Shown here: piece by piece, positions 24,818-37,158 of the stretch
How the letters are laid out: each line of letters starts with the position of its first letter
Numbering within the stretch: position 1 is the first letter of the stretch
Assembly: GCA_037349315.1 (NCBI GenBank)
Contig: JBAIAC010000001.1
Location: 682,001-746,000 of the forward strand
Direction: 5' to 3'
Origin: Chelydra serpentina
Taxonomy: Eukaryota > Chordata > Testudines > Chelydridae
DNA length: 64,000 nucleotides
The notes under the pieces: model-generated
Told to the model about the DNA's origin: nothing
What the model saw: only the letters and a program-made list of their open reading frames with translations
Database searches by the model: none
Program-made: the position numbers and the translations under genes

Positions 24818-25939
24818 CCAGCTGCAGCTGTGCCACAGGTCTCTTATTCTAGGGTAGACTAAGGGGCCAGATCCTGAGTGCCATGTCTGGTCACTTTGTA
24901 CTCAGTCAATGCAAAGGGGCCAGACAACTGGATTCTCCTTGCACAAAGGAATCCTTGAGTGGCATAAAGGCAGCATTAAGACCACCTGCTCATCCTGCTG
25001 TGTGCAAGGGGTGTGGCAGGGGCAGGCTCTGGGTGACATGGCAGCTCGGAACACAAAGAGTTCCATGCAATTCTTGGCCACTGCCCACCACAGCAAGCAA
25101 AACGTAGATCAGCCATTAGACTTCTCTAAGTTATGCTGGTGGCCATTTCAGTCATTGGTCAGACTGAGAATCTGGGGAGGTACGAAGGTCGCTTAAAACC
25201 ATCTTTGCCTCCCTATGTGGTGCAGCTCAGTAGTGACCTAGTTTGAAGTTGTCTACACTTGTACTTAAACTGTCTTATTTCCACTTATAAATTAAGTGTA
25301 TGCAAATAGGTGTGCACAACATGCTCATATAACTTTGAAAATCTGCCCCTTCATGCCCTATGCATTAGCTAGAAAAGTTGCTTGAATCACCTGACAGTGT
25401 TCCATTCAGCTTATAATTAAGGTCTGAAATATGGATCATTATCAGTCCAATAAGGATCAGTAATGCTGTTTACATGTCTGAGATAAATACAGACTTGTTC
25501 TTTGGTTGTTTTTAGTCCTCCATACTCTGTCTTCCTTTGAATTTAAGGACACAACATGCAGTGAGCATCACTGGTGTCAGTGGTGAAGCAGTTGCAACTT
25601 GGTCTTTCCCTGCAGGGGCTGGAGGGAATTCTGAGAATACCACTGAACTTTAGTTTATTATTGTTTTTTTTCCTTCTTCCTCTTTTCACTTTATAGGCAA
25701 TTGTTAAAGACCAGAAGTAAAGACGTACAAAAGAACTATGTTAAATTAATATTCAGAATCTGAATTACAAATTAGACAGTAAGTTTTACATTAGGGCCCG
25801 ATCTAGCAAAAATTTACTCACTTGCTGAAAATTATGTTCCATTGACTTTAGTGGCACTACTCACATGAGCAGAGTTAAGTGTACGCATACATGTTTGCAG
25901 GATTAGGGCCTTTTATATCTGCCTCTGGACATTTCCACT

Positions 25940-26070
25940 GCTTGCATCTGAAGAAGTGGGTATTGACCCACGAAAGCTTATGCTTCAATACTTCTGTTAG
26001 TCTATAAGGTGCCACAGGACCCTTTGTCGCTTCTGCAGATCCAGACTAACACGGCTACCCCTCTGATACT
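25940..26070 (+). mobile_element. Dispersed repeat with intact hammerhead-ribozyme core
   Basis: 25948-25985 reads ctgaaga, a perfect 6-bp hairpin gtgggt/acccac with loop attg, gaaa, gcttatgc (a 2-bp stem with a 4-nt loop) and tt. This is the order CUGANGA, stem II, GAAA, stem III, UH of a hammerhead. Downstream follow ctgttagtctataaggtgcc and cagactaacacggctaccc, shared with 33617-33746. Stem I is not evident. Penelope-like elements are known to carry hammerheads; assignment to that group is inference. Confidence 0.7.
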
Positions 26071-26670
26071 TGAGGCCTTAGATATAAATCTTTAGGAAAA
26101 CAGACTGAGTCTTCCAGTGGGTTTTACAGTGCACAGCACAACAGGGCACAATTACGATTGCGGCTATTACAATACAAATAATAAGTAATAATATATCAAT
26201 AATAAAAGAAGGATCAAAGCAAGGAAACTGGGTTAAAATTGCCTTTACTCTTAACTATAAAACCGACATCCTATGCAGAAAGTTCTATAGTGAACTGTCT
26301 GTAGCCTTACCACTAGGAGGTGTATTTTCAAAGTGATATGCAGGCATTTCACTAGGCAACTCTATGTAGCCTCAGTGGTTTAAATCCACACATTTTGCTA
26401 TGAAAATTTGCCTTTAGGTGTCCACAGATAATGCCCAATCATGTGATGTGCTCACCATCTTCTGTACTGAGCAGCCTCAACTCTCTTTGACTAGCATGGC
26501 AGCAGAAGGGACTCAGCATCTTGCAGGATTGAGCCTTTAGTTCAAATTTGTCCAGAGGATTCTGGGGACATCAACAAAGCAAAAAAAACCAACCCAACCA
26601 ACTATTGGAAAAATATAAATGCTATTTTCCAAAATATTTTGCTCAGTGATTTTCCTTTTCCTTCTTCTAG

Positions 26671-26845
26671 CTCTTGGTGCTGTTAAAGGGAGGATTCTCC
26701 CTTTGCTGAGATATTTTGAGGCCCTCATAAGCTCAAGTGCTGCAGTTAGACACCCTCTGTGTGCAGCCATGACTCTGGAAGCAATCAAATGTGCATTGTG
26801 TGAAAAACAGTTTAATCTAGTTATGCACTGGGTCACACAACAAAG
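26671..26845 (+). CDS. CLHC1: CLHC1 coding exon 8 (residues 339-397)
   Basis: It follows ccttcttctag and encodes GRILPLLRYFEAL, then a segment with MTLEAIKCALCEKQFNLVMH, ending WVTQQ plus two bases before gtaagt. It is helical repeat sequence. Confidence 0.94.
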
Positions 26846-29121
<2,276 letters not shown>

Positions 29122-29851
29122 TAAAAATTAAATCTTATCATGGTGACATTTTGGACTAAATTTTTAAATGATACATTTTAAATTCACACTAAAAATCCAA
29201 TTCTGTTCTCATTGAGTCTAATGGAAGCAGTATTTGGCTCTTAAGATGCCACTGCATATGTAAATAAGATAAATAACTAGAAATGTTACCCTGAAAGCAA
29301 CAAAAGTGACTAGTTCAGTTGGAAATAAGGAATTTCTTCAGAGAACCGTGCTTCAGTAGCTCCTGATTGATCTGCCATAGAGACTAGTGTGACTTTGGTA
29401 GAGGATTCCATAGCCTAAAGTTTCAAAATCTAAGAGGCTAGTTTGGCCTATCTGTAGTTCAATCATAGATTCATTAATTTCATAACTAGAAGCTGCAGAG
29501 AAATTCTTTAAATATGATAATGGAAACTGAGATAACTGTCTAATAAGTTCTTAGGGTCATTTGCACCTGTGCAAAGTGGATATAAAACCCTGGCAAATCA
29601 TAATGGCACTATTTTACACTCTGTACATAAGCTGCACTGCAGTGTAGAATCAGGCCTTCTGAGAAGATGTCTATAAAGCAGATTCTGGCAGCTAATCATT
29701 CCCAGCCTCTGTCTTGCCAAAGCCCTTCTCTCCTAACTTGACATAGAATGTCGTGAGTGAGTTTCTCTGTCTAGTTTGACATGAAAATGTCCCGAGGTTT
29801 TTATCTGATGGGCTAAAATCCTTAAAATATCCATCGTTTGTTTCTTTTCAT

Positions 29852-30033
29852 AGAATCATAGAATATCAGGGTTGGAAGGGACCTTAGTAGGTCATCTAGT
29901 CCAACCCCCTGCTCAAAGCAGGACCAATCCCCAATTTTTGCCCCAGATCCCCAAATGGCCCCCCCAAGGATTGAACTCACAACCCTGCGTTTAGTAGGCC
30001 AATGCTCAAACCACTGAGCTATCCCTCCCCCCT
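29852..30033 (-). mobile_element. tRNA-derived SINE with CR1 tail
   Basis: On the minus strand the 5' part (30033 downward) reads gggatagctcagtggtttga (A box), then gagttcaatccttgg (B box), a pol III promoter derived from a tRNA. The 3' part reads gcagggggttggactagatg through attctatgattctatg, the same tail as the CR1 LINEs here. Turtle SINEs are known to borrow the CR1 tail so that CR1 reverse transcriptase mobilises them. Confidence 0.88.
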
Positions 30034-30296
30034 GACACCAGTATATTAGATTCTGTTGTCTCCAAAAAAATCATGTTTAGAAGCTGTCTGACAATGCATA
30101 TGGCATTGTCATTGCATAGCAGACCTGCAACTTCAAGGTCTTTTAAAGCCTAAGAAATATTGGCCAAACTAGGAGTGTTTTAATTCACTAACCCCTTTAA
30201 TTTATTTTTGGATTTCTCTACTAGTTATTATTCACATTTCTCATTAATTATTTTATTTCTTGCGTTCTTTTGCCATCCTTCCCAACTTTTTATGTA

Positions 30297-30340
30297 TGTG
30301 TGTGTATATATGTGTCTATACATTTATACACACACATTAT
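30297..30340. repeat. TG/TA-rich microsatellite
   Basis: Alternating tgtgtg, tatata and cacaca tract, imperfect. Confidence 0.7.
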
Positions 30341-30388
30341 GTAGCATTTCAGCATCTTTTATAAATAGATAATGGTGTATATATTTTT

Positions 30389-30803
30389 CATAGAATCATA
30401 CAATCTCAGGGTTGGAAGGGACCTCAGGAGGTCATCTAGTCCAACCCCCTGCTCAAAGCAGGACCAACCCCAACTAGATCATCCCAGCCAGGGCTTTGTC
30501 AAGCCTGACCTTAAAAACCTCTAAGGAAGGAGATTCCACCACCTCCGTAGGTAACCCATTCCAGTGCTTCACCACCCTACTAGTGAAAAAGTTTTTCCTA
30601 ATATCCAGCCTATACCTCCCCCTCTGCAACTTGAGACCATTACTCCTTGTTCTGTCATCTTCTACCACTGAGAACAGTCTAGAGCCATCCTCTTTGGAAC
30701 CCCCTTTCAGGTAGTTGAAAGCAGCTATCAGATCCCCCCTCACTTTTCTCTTCTGCAGGCTAAACAATCCCAGTTCCCTCAGCCTCTCCTCAGAAGTCAT
30801 GTG
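30389..30803 (-). mobile_element. CR1 LINE, strongly 5'-truncated
   Basis: The 3' tail begins tcatagaatcatacaatctc (plus view). The minus strand keeps the last 108 codons of ORF2 (from [20 protein letters not shown] to LDKALAGMI) with no frameshift. Homology stops near 30803, a typical truncated copy. Confidence 0.93.
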
Positions 30804-31132
30804 CTTTTATAGCAGCATCCCTGATGTCAGAGTCCCTGTGAGTAGGGGGGACTGTTGCAGCTTGTAACTTTGGAGAAGAGAAAATAATTTAGCTGTAATA
30901 ATTATTCTTTAAAGTTTTAGTTAGATGTAATAGATCAACCCACAACCACTACCCATCTGAGGTGAGACTTCTAGAATCTTTTTTTAATGTTTTCAAATTA
31001 TGTACATTTCCAATTTGGAAGCTCTGCACTGGAGCCAATATTGAGTAGTGGAACTATAGAAAACCCCCTCATCACTCTCATGCTAGGAACGTGGATACTA
31101 CTACAGCTCTGTATTTTAGATAACTACATTTT

Positions 31133-31175
31133 AGAAGAGCGACAAAGAGTCCTGTAGCACCTTCTAGACTAACGT
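31133..31175 (-). repeat. Fragment of the hammerhead-bearing repeat family
   Basis: The minus strand reads gttagtctagaaggtgctac then aggactctttgtcgctct, matching the 3' half of the elements at 25940 and 33617. The ribozyme part is absent. Confidence 0.65.
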
Positions 31176-32045
31176 TTTAGAAGTAAGTACTTTTCTCTTT
31201 TGTCAAATCATAATCAGATTAATTCTGCATCCAAATACATTGACGAGTCCTGATTCTGCAGGCACTTAGACATACAGAATGAGAAAAATTAAGCATATGC
31301 CTACATTTTAGCAGGATTAGGGCCTAAATTTGGAAGTGAAGTTACTTGATCTGTTATGATGGAAAGCACAGTTGGACACACAACTAGACAATCATGTCCT
31401 ATACCCACTGGGGTAAAATCCTGGCCCCAGTGAAGCAACAAGGGTTTTGCCAGGGGAGCCAGGATTTCACTCCATATATTTCTGCTCTCATTTAATCACA
31501 TTTCCTTATAGCTTTGTATTGAAAGCACATGCAGTTGCATGCCTATTTAGATGTACACTTGCTGTTTTTTACCTTTACAAAAAAGATGCATCTATGAATT
31601 ATGCAGCACTTTATTTAATGCTTTTATTTCTAACTGATAGCTCAAGATATTTAAGTTTATACGCCAGATTCTCAGCCAGTGTAAATCAGCGTAGCTCCAC
31701 TGATTATAAATGAAAGTATGTTTTCCTGGGATCTGTCTGAGCAGAGGTACGCTAAGTGCTGCATTAGGGGGACTCCGCTGGTGAGTATCTGAGTGTCTGT
31801 TGAGGGGACAGTTTGACCGTGTGCTTGATTGTTTGCTTGTTTGAACAGTGTGAATTGGGAGTGCTTTGTTCCAGGTGGGCCTGACTGTTATAAAAAGGCA
31901 GTCAGCTGCAAACCAGCTGAGCAGCGAACAGCAGAGAGGCAAACAGAAGGCGTTCGCCTGGAGAGAGCCTAGTGAGGCTTCCCTCTTGCAGGTTTCTCTG
32001 AGTAGCTTCTGCCACAGGTGAGGAAGTTCTTTGAAGGAAGAGACT

Positions 32046-32855
32046 ATGGATGCTGAGCAGTCCGCTCTTGTGACCTGCACAGGATGTGCCATGTTTGTCT
32101 CTCTACCACAGGATAGAAGCGACTTTGTCTGTACAAAGTGCAAGCTGATCTCCATATTGGAAGAGAAGATTCAAGGTCTGGAGAAACGAGTATCAACTCT
32201 GCGTTCCATAAAAGAAAATGAGGAGTTGCTGGATAGACGTCAGGATAGGCTTCAGCAGGCACAATGTTCTGAAGATTCAGAGCAGGCTACGCAGCGGGGA
32301 CAGAAGGCCAGCGAGGATAATTGGCGGCATGTGACCTCCAGAAGAGGAAAGTGTACCAGAAAAGCCCATGTACCAGAAACGCAGATTCAGATGAGCAACC
32401 GTTTTCATGTTCTCTCCACAGGTACTAGTGCAGAGAGTGGAGTGGATGATACATCTGAGGGAACAGAGCAGAAGGAGACTCCACTGATTGGAAGGCATGA
32501 GATGCACCGTCCTAAGGATGGGGGTTCCACGACCACCACTCCCAAGAGGAGGAGGAGGGTGGTGGTGGTCGGGGACTCTCTCCTCAGGGGGACTGAGTCA
32601 TCTATCTGCCGCCCTGACCGGGAAAACCGAGAGGTGTGCTGCTTGCCAGGGGCTAGGATTCGTGATGTGACGGAGAGACTGCCGAGACTCATCAAGCCCT
32701 CAGATCGCTACCCCTTCCTGCTTCTCCACGTGGGCACCAATGATACTGCCAAGAATGACCTTGAGCGTATCACTGCAGACTACGTGCCTCTGGGAAGAAG
32801 AATAAAGGAGTTTGAGGCGCAAGTGGTGTTCTCCTCTATCCTCCCTGTGGCATGA
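32046..32855 (+). pseudogene. CR1 ORF1 with SGNH-esterase domain, truncated by a nonsense change
   Basis: Residues 11-32 hold a CxxC...CxxC motif, residues 33-65 a coiled-coil-like stretch, and the C-terminal half a GDSL/SGNH-hydrolase-like domain with VVVVGDSLLRGTES and [16 protein letters not shown]-to-TGA change at 32853-32855 removes the last 70 residues, including the DGLH block. ORF1 proteins of CR1 bind nucleic acid and carry this esterase domain of uncertain purpose. The nucleophile Ser is kept here but the catalytic Asp/His block is lost. Confidence 0.9.
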
Positions 32856-33106
32856 AAAAGCCGAGGTAGAGACCGTCGAATCGTGGAAGTCAACGAATGG
32901 CTACGCAGATGGTGTCGGAGAGAGGGGTTTGGATTCTTTGACCATGGGATGGTGTTCCAAGAAGAAGGAGTGCTAGGCAGAGACGGGCTCCACCTAACGA
33001 AGAGACGGAACAGCATATTTGCAAGCATGCTGGCTAACCTAGTGAGGAGGGCTTTAAACTAGGTTCACCGGGGGAAGGAGACGAAAGCCCCGAGGTAAGT
33101 GGGGAA

Positions 33107-36090
33107 GTGGGATACCGGGAGGAAGCAGAAGTAGGTGAGTGCAAGAGGGAAGGGCTCCTGCCCCATACTGGGACAGCAGGACGATCAGTGAGTTATCTTA
33201 AATGCCTATACACAAATGCAAGAAGCCTGGGGAACAAGCAGGGAGATCTGGAAGTTCTGGCACAGTCAAGGAATTATGATGTAATTGGAATAACAGAGAC
33301 TTGGTGGGATAACTCACATGATTGGAGTACTGTCATGGATGGCTATAAACTGTTCAGGAAGGATAGGCAGGTCAGAAAAGATTGGGGAGTTGCGTTGTAT
33401 GTAAGAGAGCAGTATGACCGCTCAGAGCTCCAGTATGAAACTGCAGAAAAACCTGAGAGTCTCTGGATTAAATTGAGAAGTGTGAGCAACAAGGGTAATG
33501 TCATGGTGGGAGTCTGCTACAGACCACCACACCAGGGGGATGAGGTGGACGAGGCTTTCTTCCAGCAACTAACAGAAGTTGCTAGATCACAGGCACTGGT
33601 TCTCATGGGTGACTTTTTCTTGCAACCGAAGAAGTGGGTATTCACCCACGAAAGCTTATGCTCCAATACCTCTGTTAGTCTATAAGGTGCCACAGGACCC
33701 TTTGTTGCTTCTACAAATCCAGACTAACACGGCTACCCCTCTTATACATGGGTGACTTTAATCACCCCAATATCTGCTGGGGGAGCTATACAGCGGTGCA
33801 CAGACAATCCAGGAAGTTTTTACAAAGTGTAGGGGACAATTTCCTGGTGCAAGTGCTGGAGGAACCAACTAGGGGAAAAGCTCTTCTTGACCTGCTGCTC
33901 AAAAACAGGGAAGAAATAGTAGAGGAAGCAATAGTGGATGGGAACCTGGGAGGCAGTGACCATGAGATGGTCAAGTTCAGGATCCTGACACAAGGAAGAA
34001 AGGAGAGCAGTAGAACAGAGACCCTGGACTTCAGAAAAGCAGACTTTGACTCCCTCAGGGAACTGATGGGCAAGGTCCCCTGGGAGAATAACATGAGGGG
34101 GAAAGGAGTCGAGGAAAGCTGGCTGTATTTTAAAGAATCCTTATTGAGGTTGCAGGAACAAACCATCCTGATGTGTAGAAAGAAAAGTAAATATGGCAGG
34201 CGACCAGCTTGGCTTAACACTGAAATCCTTGCTCATCTTAATCACAAAAAAGCAGCTTACAAGAAGTGGAAAATTGGACAAATGACCAGGGAGGAGTACA
34301 AAAATATTGTTCAGGCATGCAGGAGTGAAATTAGGAAGGCCAAATCACACTTGGAGTTGCAGCTAGCCAGAGATGTTAGGAGTAACAAGAAGGGTTTCTT
34401 CAGGTATGTTAGCAACAAGAAGAAAGTCAAGGAAAGTGTGGGCCCCTTGCTAAATGAGGGAGGGAACCTAGTGACAGAGGAGGTGGAGAAAGCTAGTGTA
34501 CTCAATGCTTTTTTTGCCTCTGTCTTCACAGACAAGGTCAGCTCCCAGACAGCTGCACTCCGCAGCACGGTATGGGGAGGAGGTGACCAGCCCTCTGTGG
34601 CAAAAGAAGTAGTTTGGGACTATTTAGAAAAGCTGGACGAACACAAGTCCATGGGGCCGGATGCACTGCATCCGAGGGTGCTAAAGGAGTTGGCCAATGT
34701 GATTGCAGAGCCATTGGCCATTATCTTTGAAAAATCATTTCAATCGGGGGAGGTCCCAGACGACTGGAAAAAAGTGAATGTAGTGCCCATCTTTAAAAAA
34801 GGGAAGAAGGAAGATCTGGGGAACTACAGGCCAGTCAGTCTCACCTCAGTCCCTGGAAAAATCATGGAACAGTTCCTCAAGGAATCAATTCTGAACCACT
34901 TAAAGGAGAGGAAAGTGATCAGGAACAGTCAGCGTGGATTCACCAAGGGCAAGTCATGCCTGACTAACCTAATTGCCTTCTATGATGAGATAACTGGCTC
35001 TGTGGATGAGGGGAAAGCAGTGGATGTGCTATTTCTTGACTTTAGCAAAGCTTTTGATACAGTCTCCCACAGTATTCTTGCCAGCAAGTTAAAGAAGTAT
35101 GGGCTGGATGAATGGACGGTAAGGTGGATAGAAAACTGGCTAGATGGTCGGGCTCAACGGGTAGTGATCAATGGCTCCCTGTTTAATTGGTAGCCGGTAT
35201 CAAGTGGAGTGCCCCAAGGGTCAGTGCTGGGGCCGGTTTTGTTCAATATCTTCATCAACGATCTGGAGGATGGTGTGGACTGCACCCTTAGCAGGTTTGC
35301 AGATGACACTAACCTGGGAGGAGTGGTTGATACACTGGAGGGTAGGGATAGGATACAGAGGGACCTAGACAAATTAGAGACACTGGGCCAAAAGAAATCT
35401 GATGAGGTTCAACAAGGACAAGTGCAGAGTCCTGCACTTAGGACGGAAGAATCCCATGCACTGCTACAGCCTAGGGACCGAATGGCTGGGCAGCAGTTCT
35501 GCAGAAAAGGACCTAGGGGTTATAGTGGACGAAAAGCTGAATATGAGTCAACAGTGTGCCCTTGTTGCCAAGAAGGCTAACGGCATTTTGGGTTGTATAA
35601 GATGGGGCATTTCCAGCAGATCGAGGGACGTGATCATTCCCCTCTATTTGGCACTGGTGAGGCCTCATTAGGCCAGTTTTGGGCCCCACACTACAAGAAG
35701 GATGTGGATAAATTGGAAAGAGTCCAGCGGAGGGCAACAAAAACTATTAGGTGGCTGGAGCACATGACTTATGAGGAGAGGCTGAGGGAACTGGGATTGT
35801 TTATCCTGCAGAAGAGAAGAATGAGGGGGGATTTGATAGCTGCTTTCAACTACCTGAAAGGGGGTTCCAAAGAGGATGGATCTAGACTGTTCTCCGTGGT
35901 AGAAGATGACAGGAGAAGGGGTAATGGTCTCAAGTTGCAGAGGGGGAGGTTTAGATTGGATATTAGGAAAAACCTTTTCACTAGTAGGGTGGTGAAGCAC
36001 TGGAATGGGTTACCTAGGGAGGTGGTGGAATCTCCTTCCTTAGAGGTTTTTAAGGTCAGGCTTGACAAAGTCCTGGCTGGGATGATTTAG
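33107..36090 (+). pseudogene. CR1 ORF2 (endonuclease-reverse transcriptase), several lesions
   Basis: Endonuclease motifs [12 protein letters not shown] and LVLMGDF are interrupted at 33616 by a 130-bp insert and resume at 33748 ([11 protein letters not shown]). Reverse transcriptase follows, with RGFTKGKSC and [10 protein letters not shown]. Near 35191 a TAG replaces the sense codon that precedes the [11 protein letters not shown] block, in the same frame. FADDTNLGG is at about 35301-35327, then the frame shifts near 35400. Two further frames (35402-35671 and 35593-36090) complete the C-terminus. Confidence 0.92.
33617..33746 (+). mobile_element. Small hammerhead-bearing repeat inserted in CR1, 13-bp target duplication
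   Basis: It is flanked by the direct repeat catgggtgacttt (33604-33616 and 33747-33759). The insert holds ccgaaga (one change from CUGANGA), a perfect gtgggt/acccac hairpin, gaaa, gcttatgc and tc at 33626-33663, then the ctgttagtctataaggtgcc and cagactaacacggctaccc blocks. The uninterrupted CR1 copy at 37-41 kb gives the empty site. Confidence 0.9.
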
Positions 36091-36181
36091 TTGGGGTTGG
36101 TCCTGCTTTGAGCAGGGGGTTGGACTAGATGACCTCCTGAGGTCCCTTCCAACCCTGAGATTCTATGATTCTATGATTCTA

Positions 36182-37071
36182 AGATAATTTGAGGGTGCAT
36201 CTGCATCTTGTTTACAAGGTAATAACTCTGAAGCTAAATGATCCACACTTCCAATATAAAGAAAAACCAATTTTAACTTTCAAATGATGTAATCACTAAT
36301 ACAGAAAATAAATAGATGCCTCAATTTATTTTAGGCCAGAAGCTTAACTTTTCATTCTGTGGAGCAACTTACAAAAGAGAGCTCCTCTGCTGAACCTTCT
36401 ATAACCCACTCCTTCACCTTTCTTGCAGCATTCACTATCACTGAATGTGCCCATAGAACATATTTTGAGGATCAGTGCTCTGCAATATTGCACTGTCTTA
36501 GGGACATAAATATGGAACAATATGTCATTGCCTATCAACATCCATGAATGATACTCATCTCAAAAATAAATAGTAAACAGGATTTTATCAGTATTAGCCA
36601 CAATAAATGGGTTTCTTCAAGACAAAAAAGAGGTGGAGCAAATATACATGCATGCTTGATGCTGAAGGAGATCCTATTTTAATGTAATACACTGGCAAAA
36701 TTACTGACAAGATTAGCATCATCTTGAGTTTTTGGCAACTGGCAATTTGAACTTGTGCAACCAACATTTAAAAATCTAACAACATTTTCATTAGTTTGCA
36801 TTCACAAATCAGCATTCTTTGATCTTTCAGAACATATCTTCACTTCTTTCATCGTCTTTGTTTTCCCCACCCATTTGGAATATACAGAGGATGAATGTTC
36901 CACTATACAGCCATGTTGACAAAAAACAATTTTTGAGAAGCTACACTGGAAAGTCACACTATAGGACTGTCCCATGTATTTTTCAAGAACATAATATCTG
37001 GATTACACAGGGGCAAAGTGATTTTTGAAAAAGTCTCTAGGCCAGATCTATAGGTGGTGTAAATCAAAATA
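36182..37071. other. Spacer between the two inverted CR1 copies
   Basis: Intronic AT-rich sequence of about 890 bp with no recognised gene or repeat terminus. Confidence 0.6.
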
Positions 37072-37158
37072 ATCATAGAATCATAGAATCTCAGGGTTGG
37101 AAGGGACCTCAGGAGGTCATCTAGTCCAACCCCCTGCTCAAAGCAGGACCAACCCCAA

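Larger units (their letters stand above)
31730..36181 (+). mobile_element. CR1 LINE, nearly complete, plus strand
   Basis: About 300 bp of 5' UTR, ORF1 (32046-32855, stop-truncated), ORF2 (33107-36090, disrupted) and a 3' tail ending in attctatg repeats at about 36181. It is the same subfamily as the copy at 37072-41740, which lies in opposite orientation. The insert at 33617-33746 is a later arrival. Confidence 0.95.

Noticed and set aside
29852..30033. A functional tRNA gene
   Set aside because: A- and B-box-like sequence is present, but it is fused to a CR1 tail and lacks a clean tRNA body; it is a SINE.
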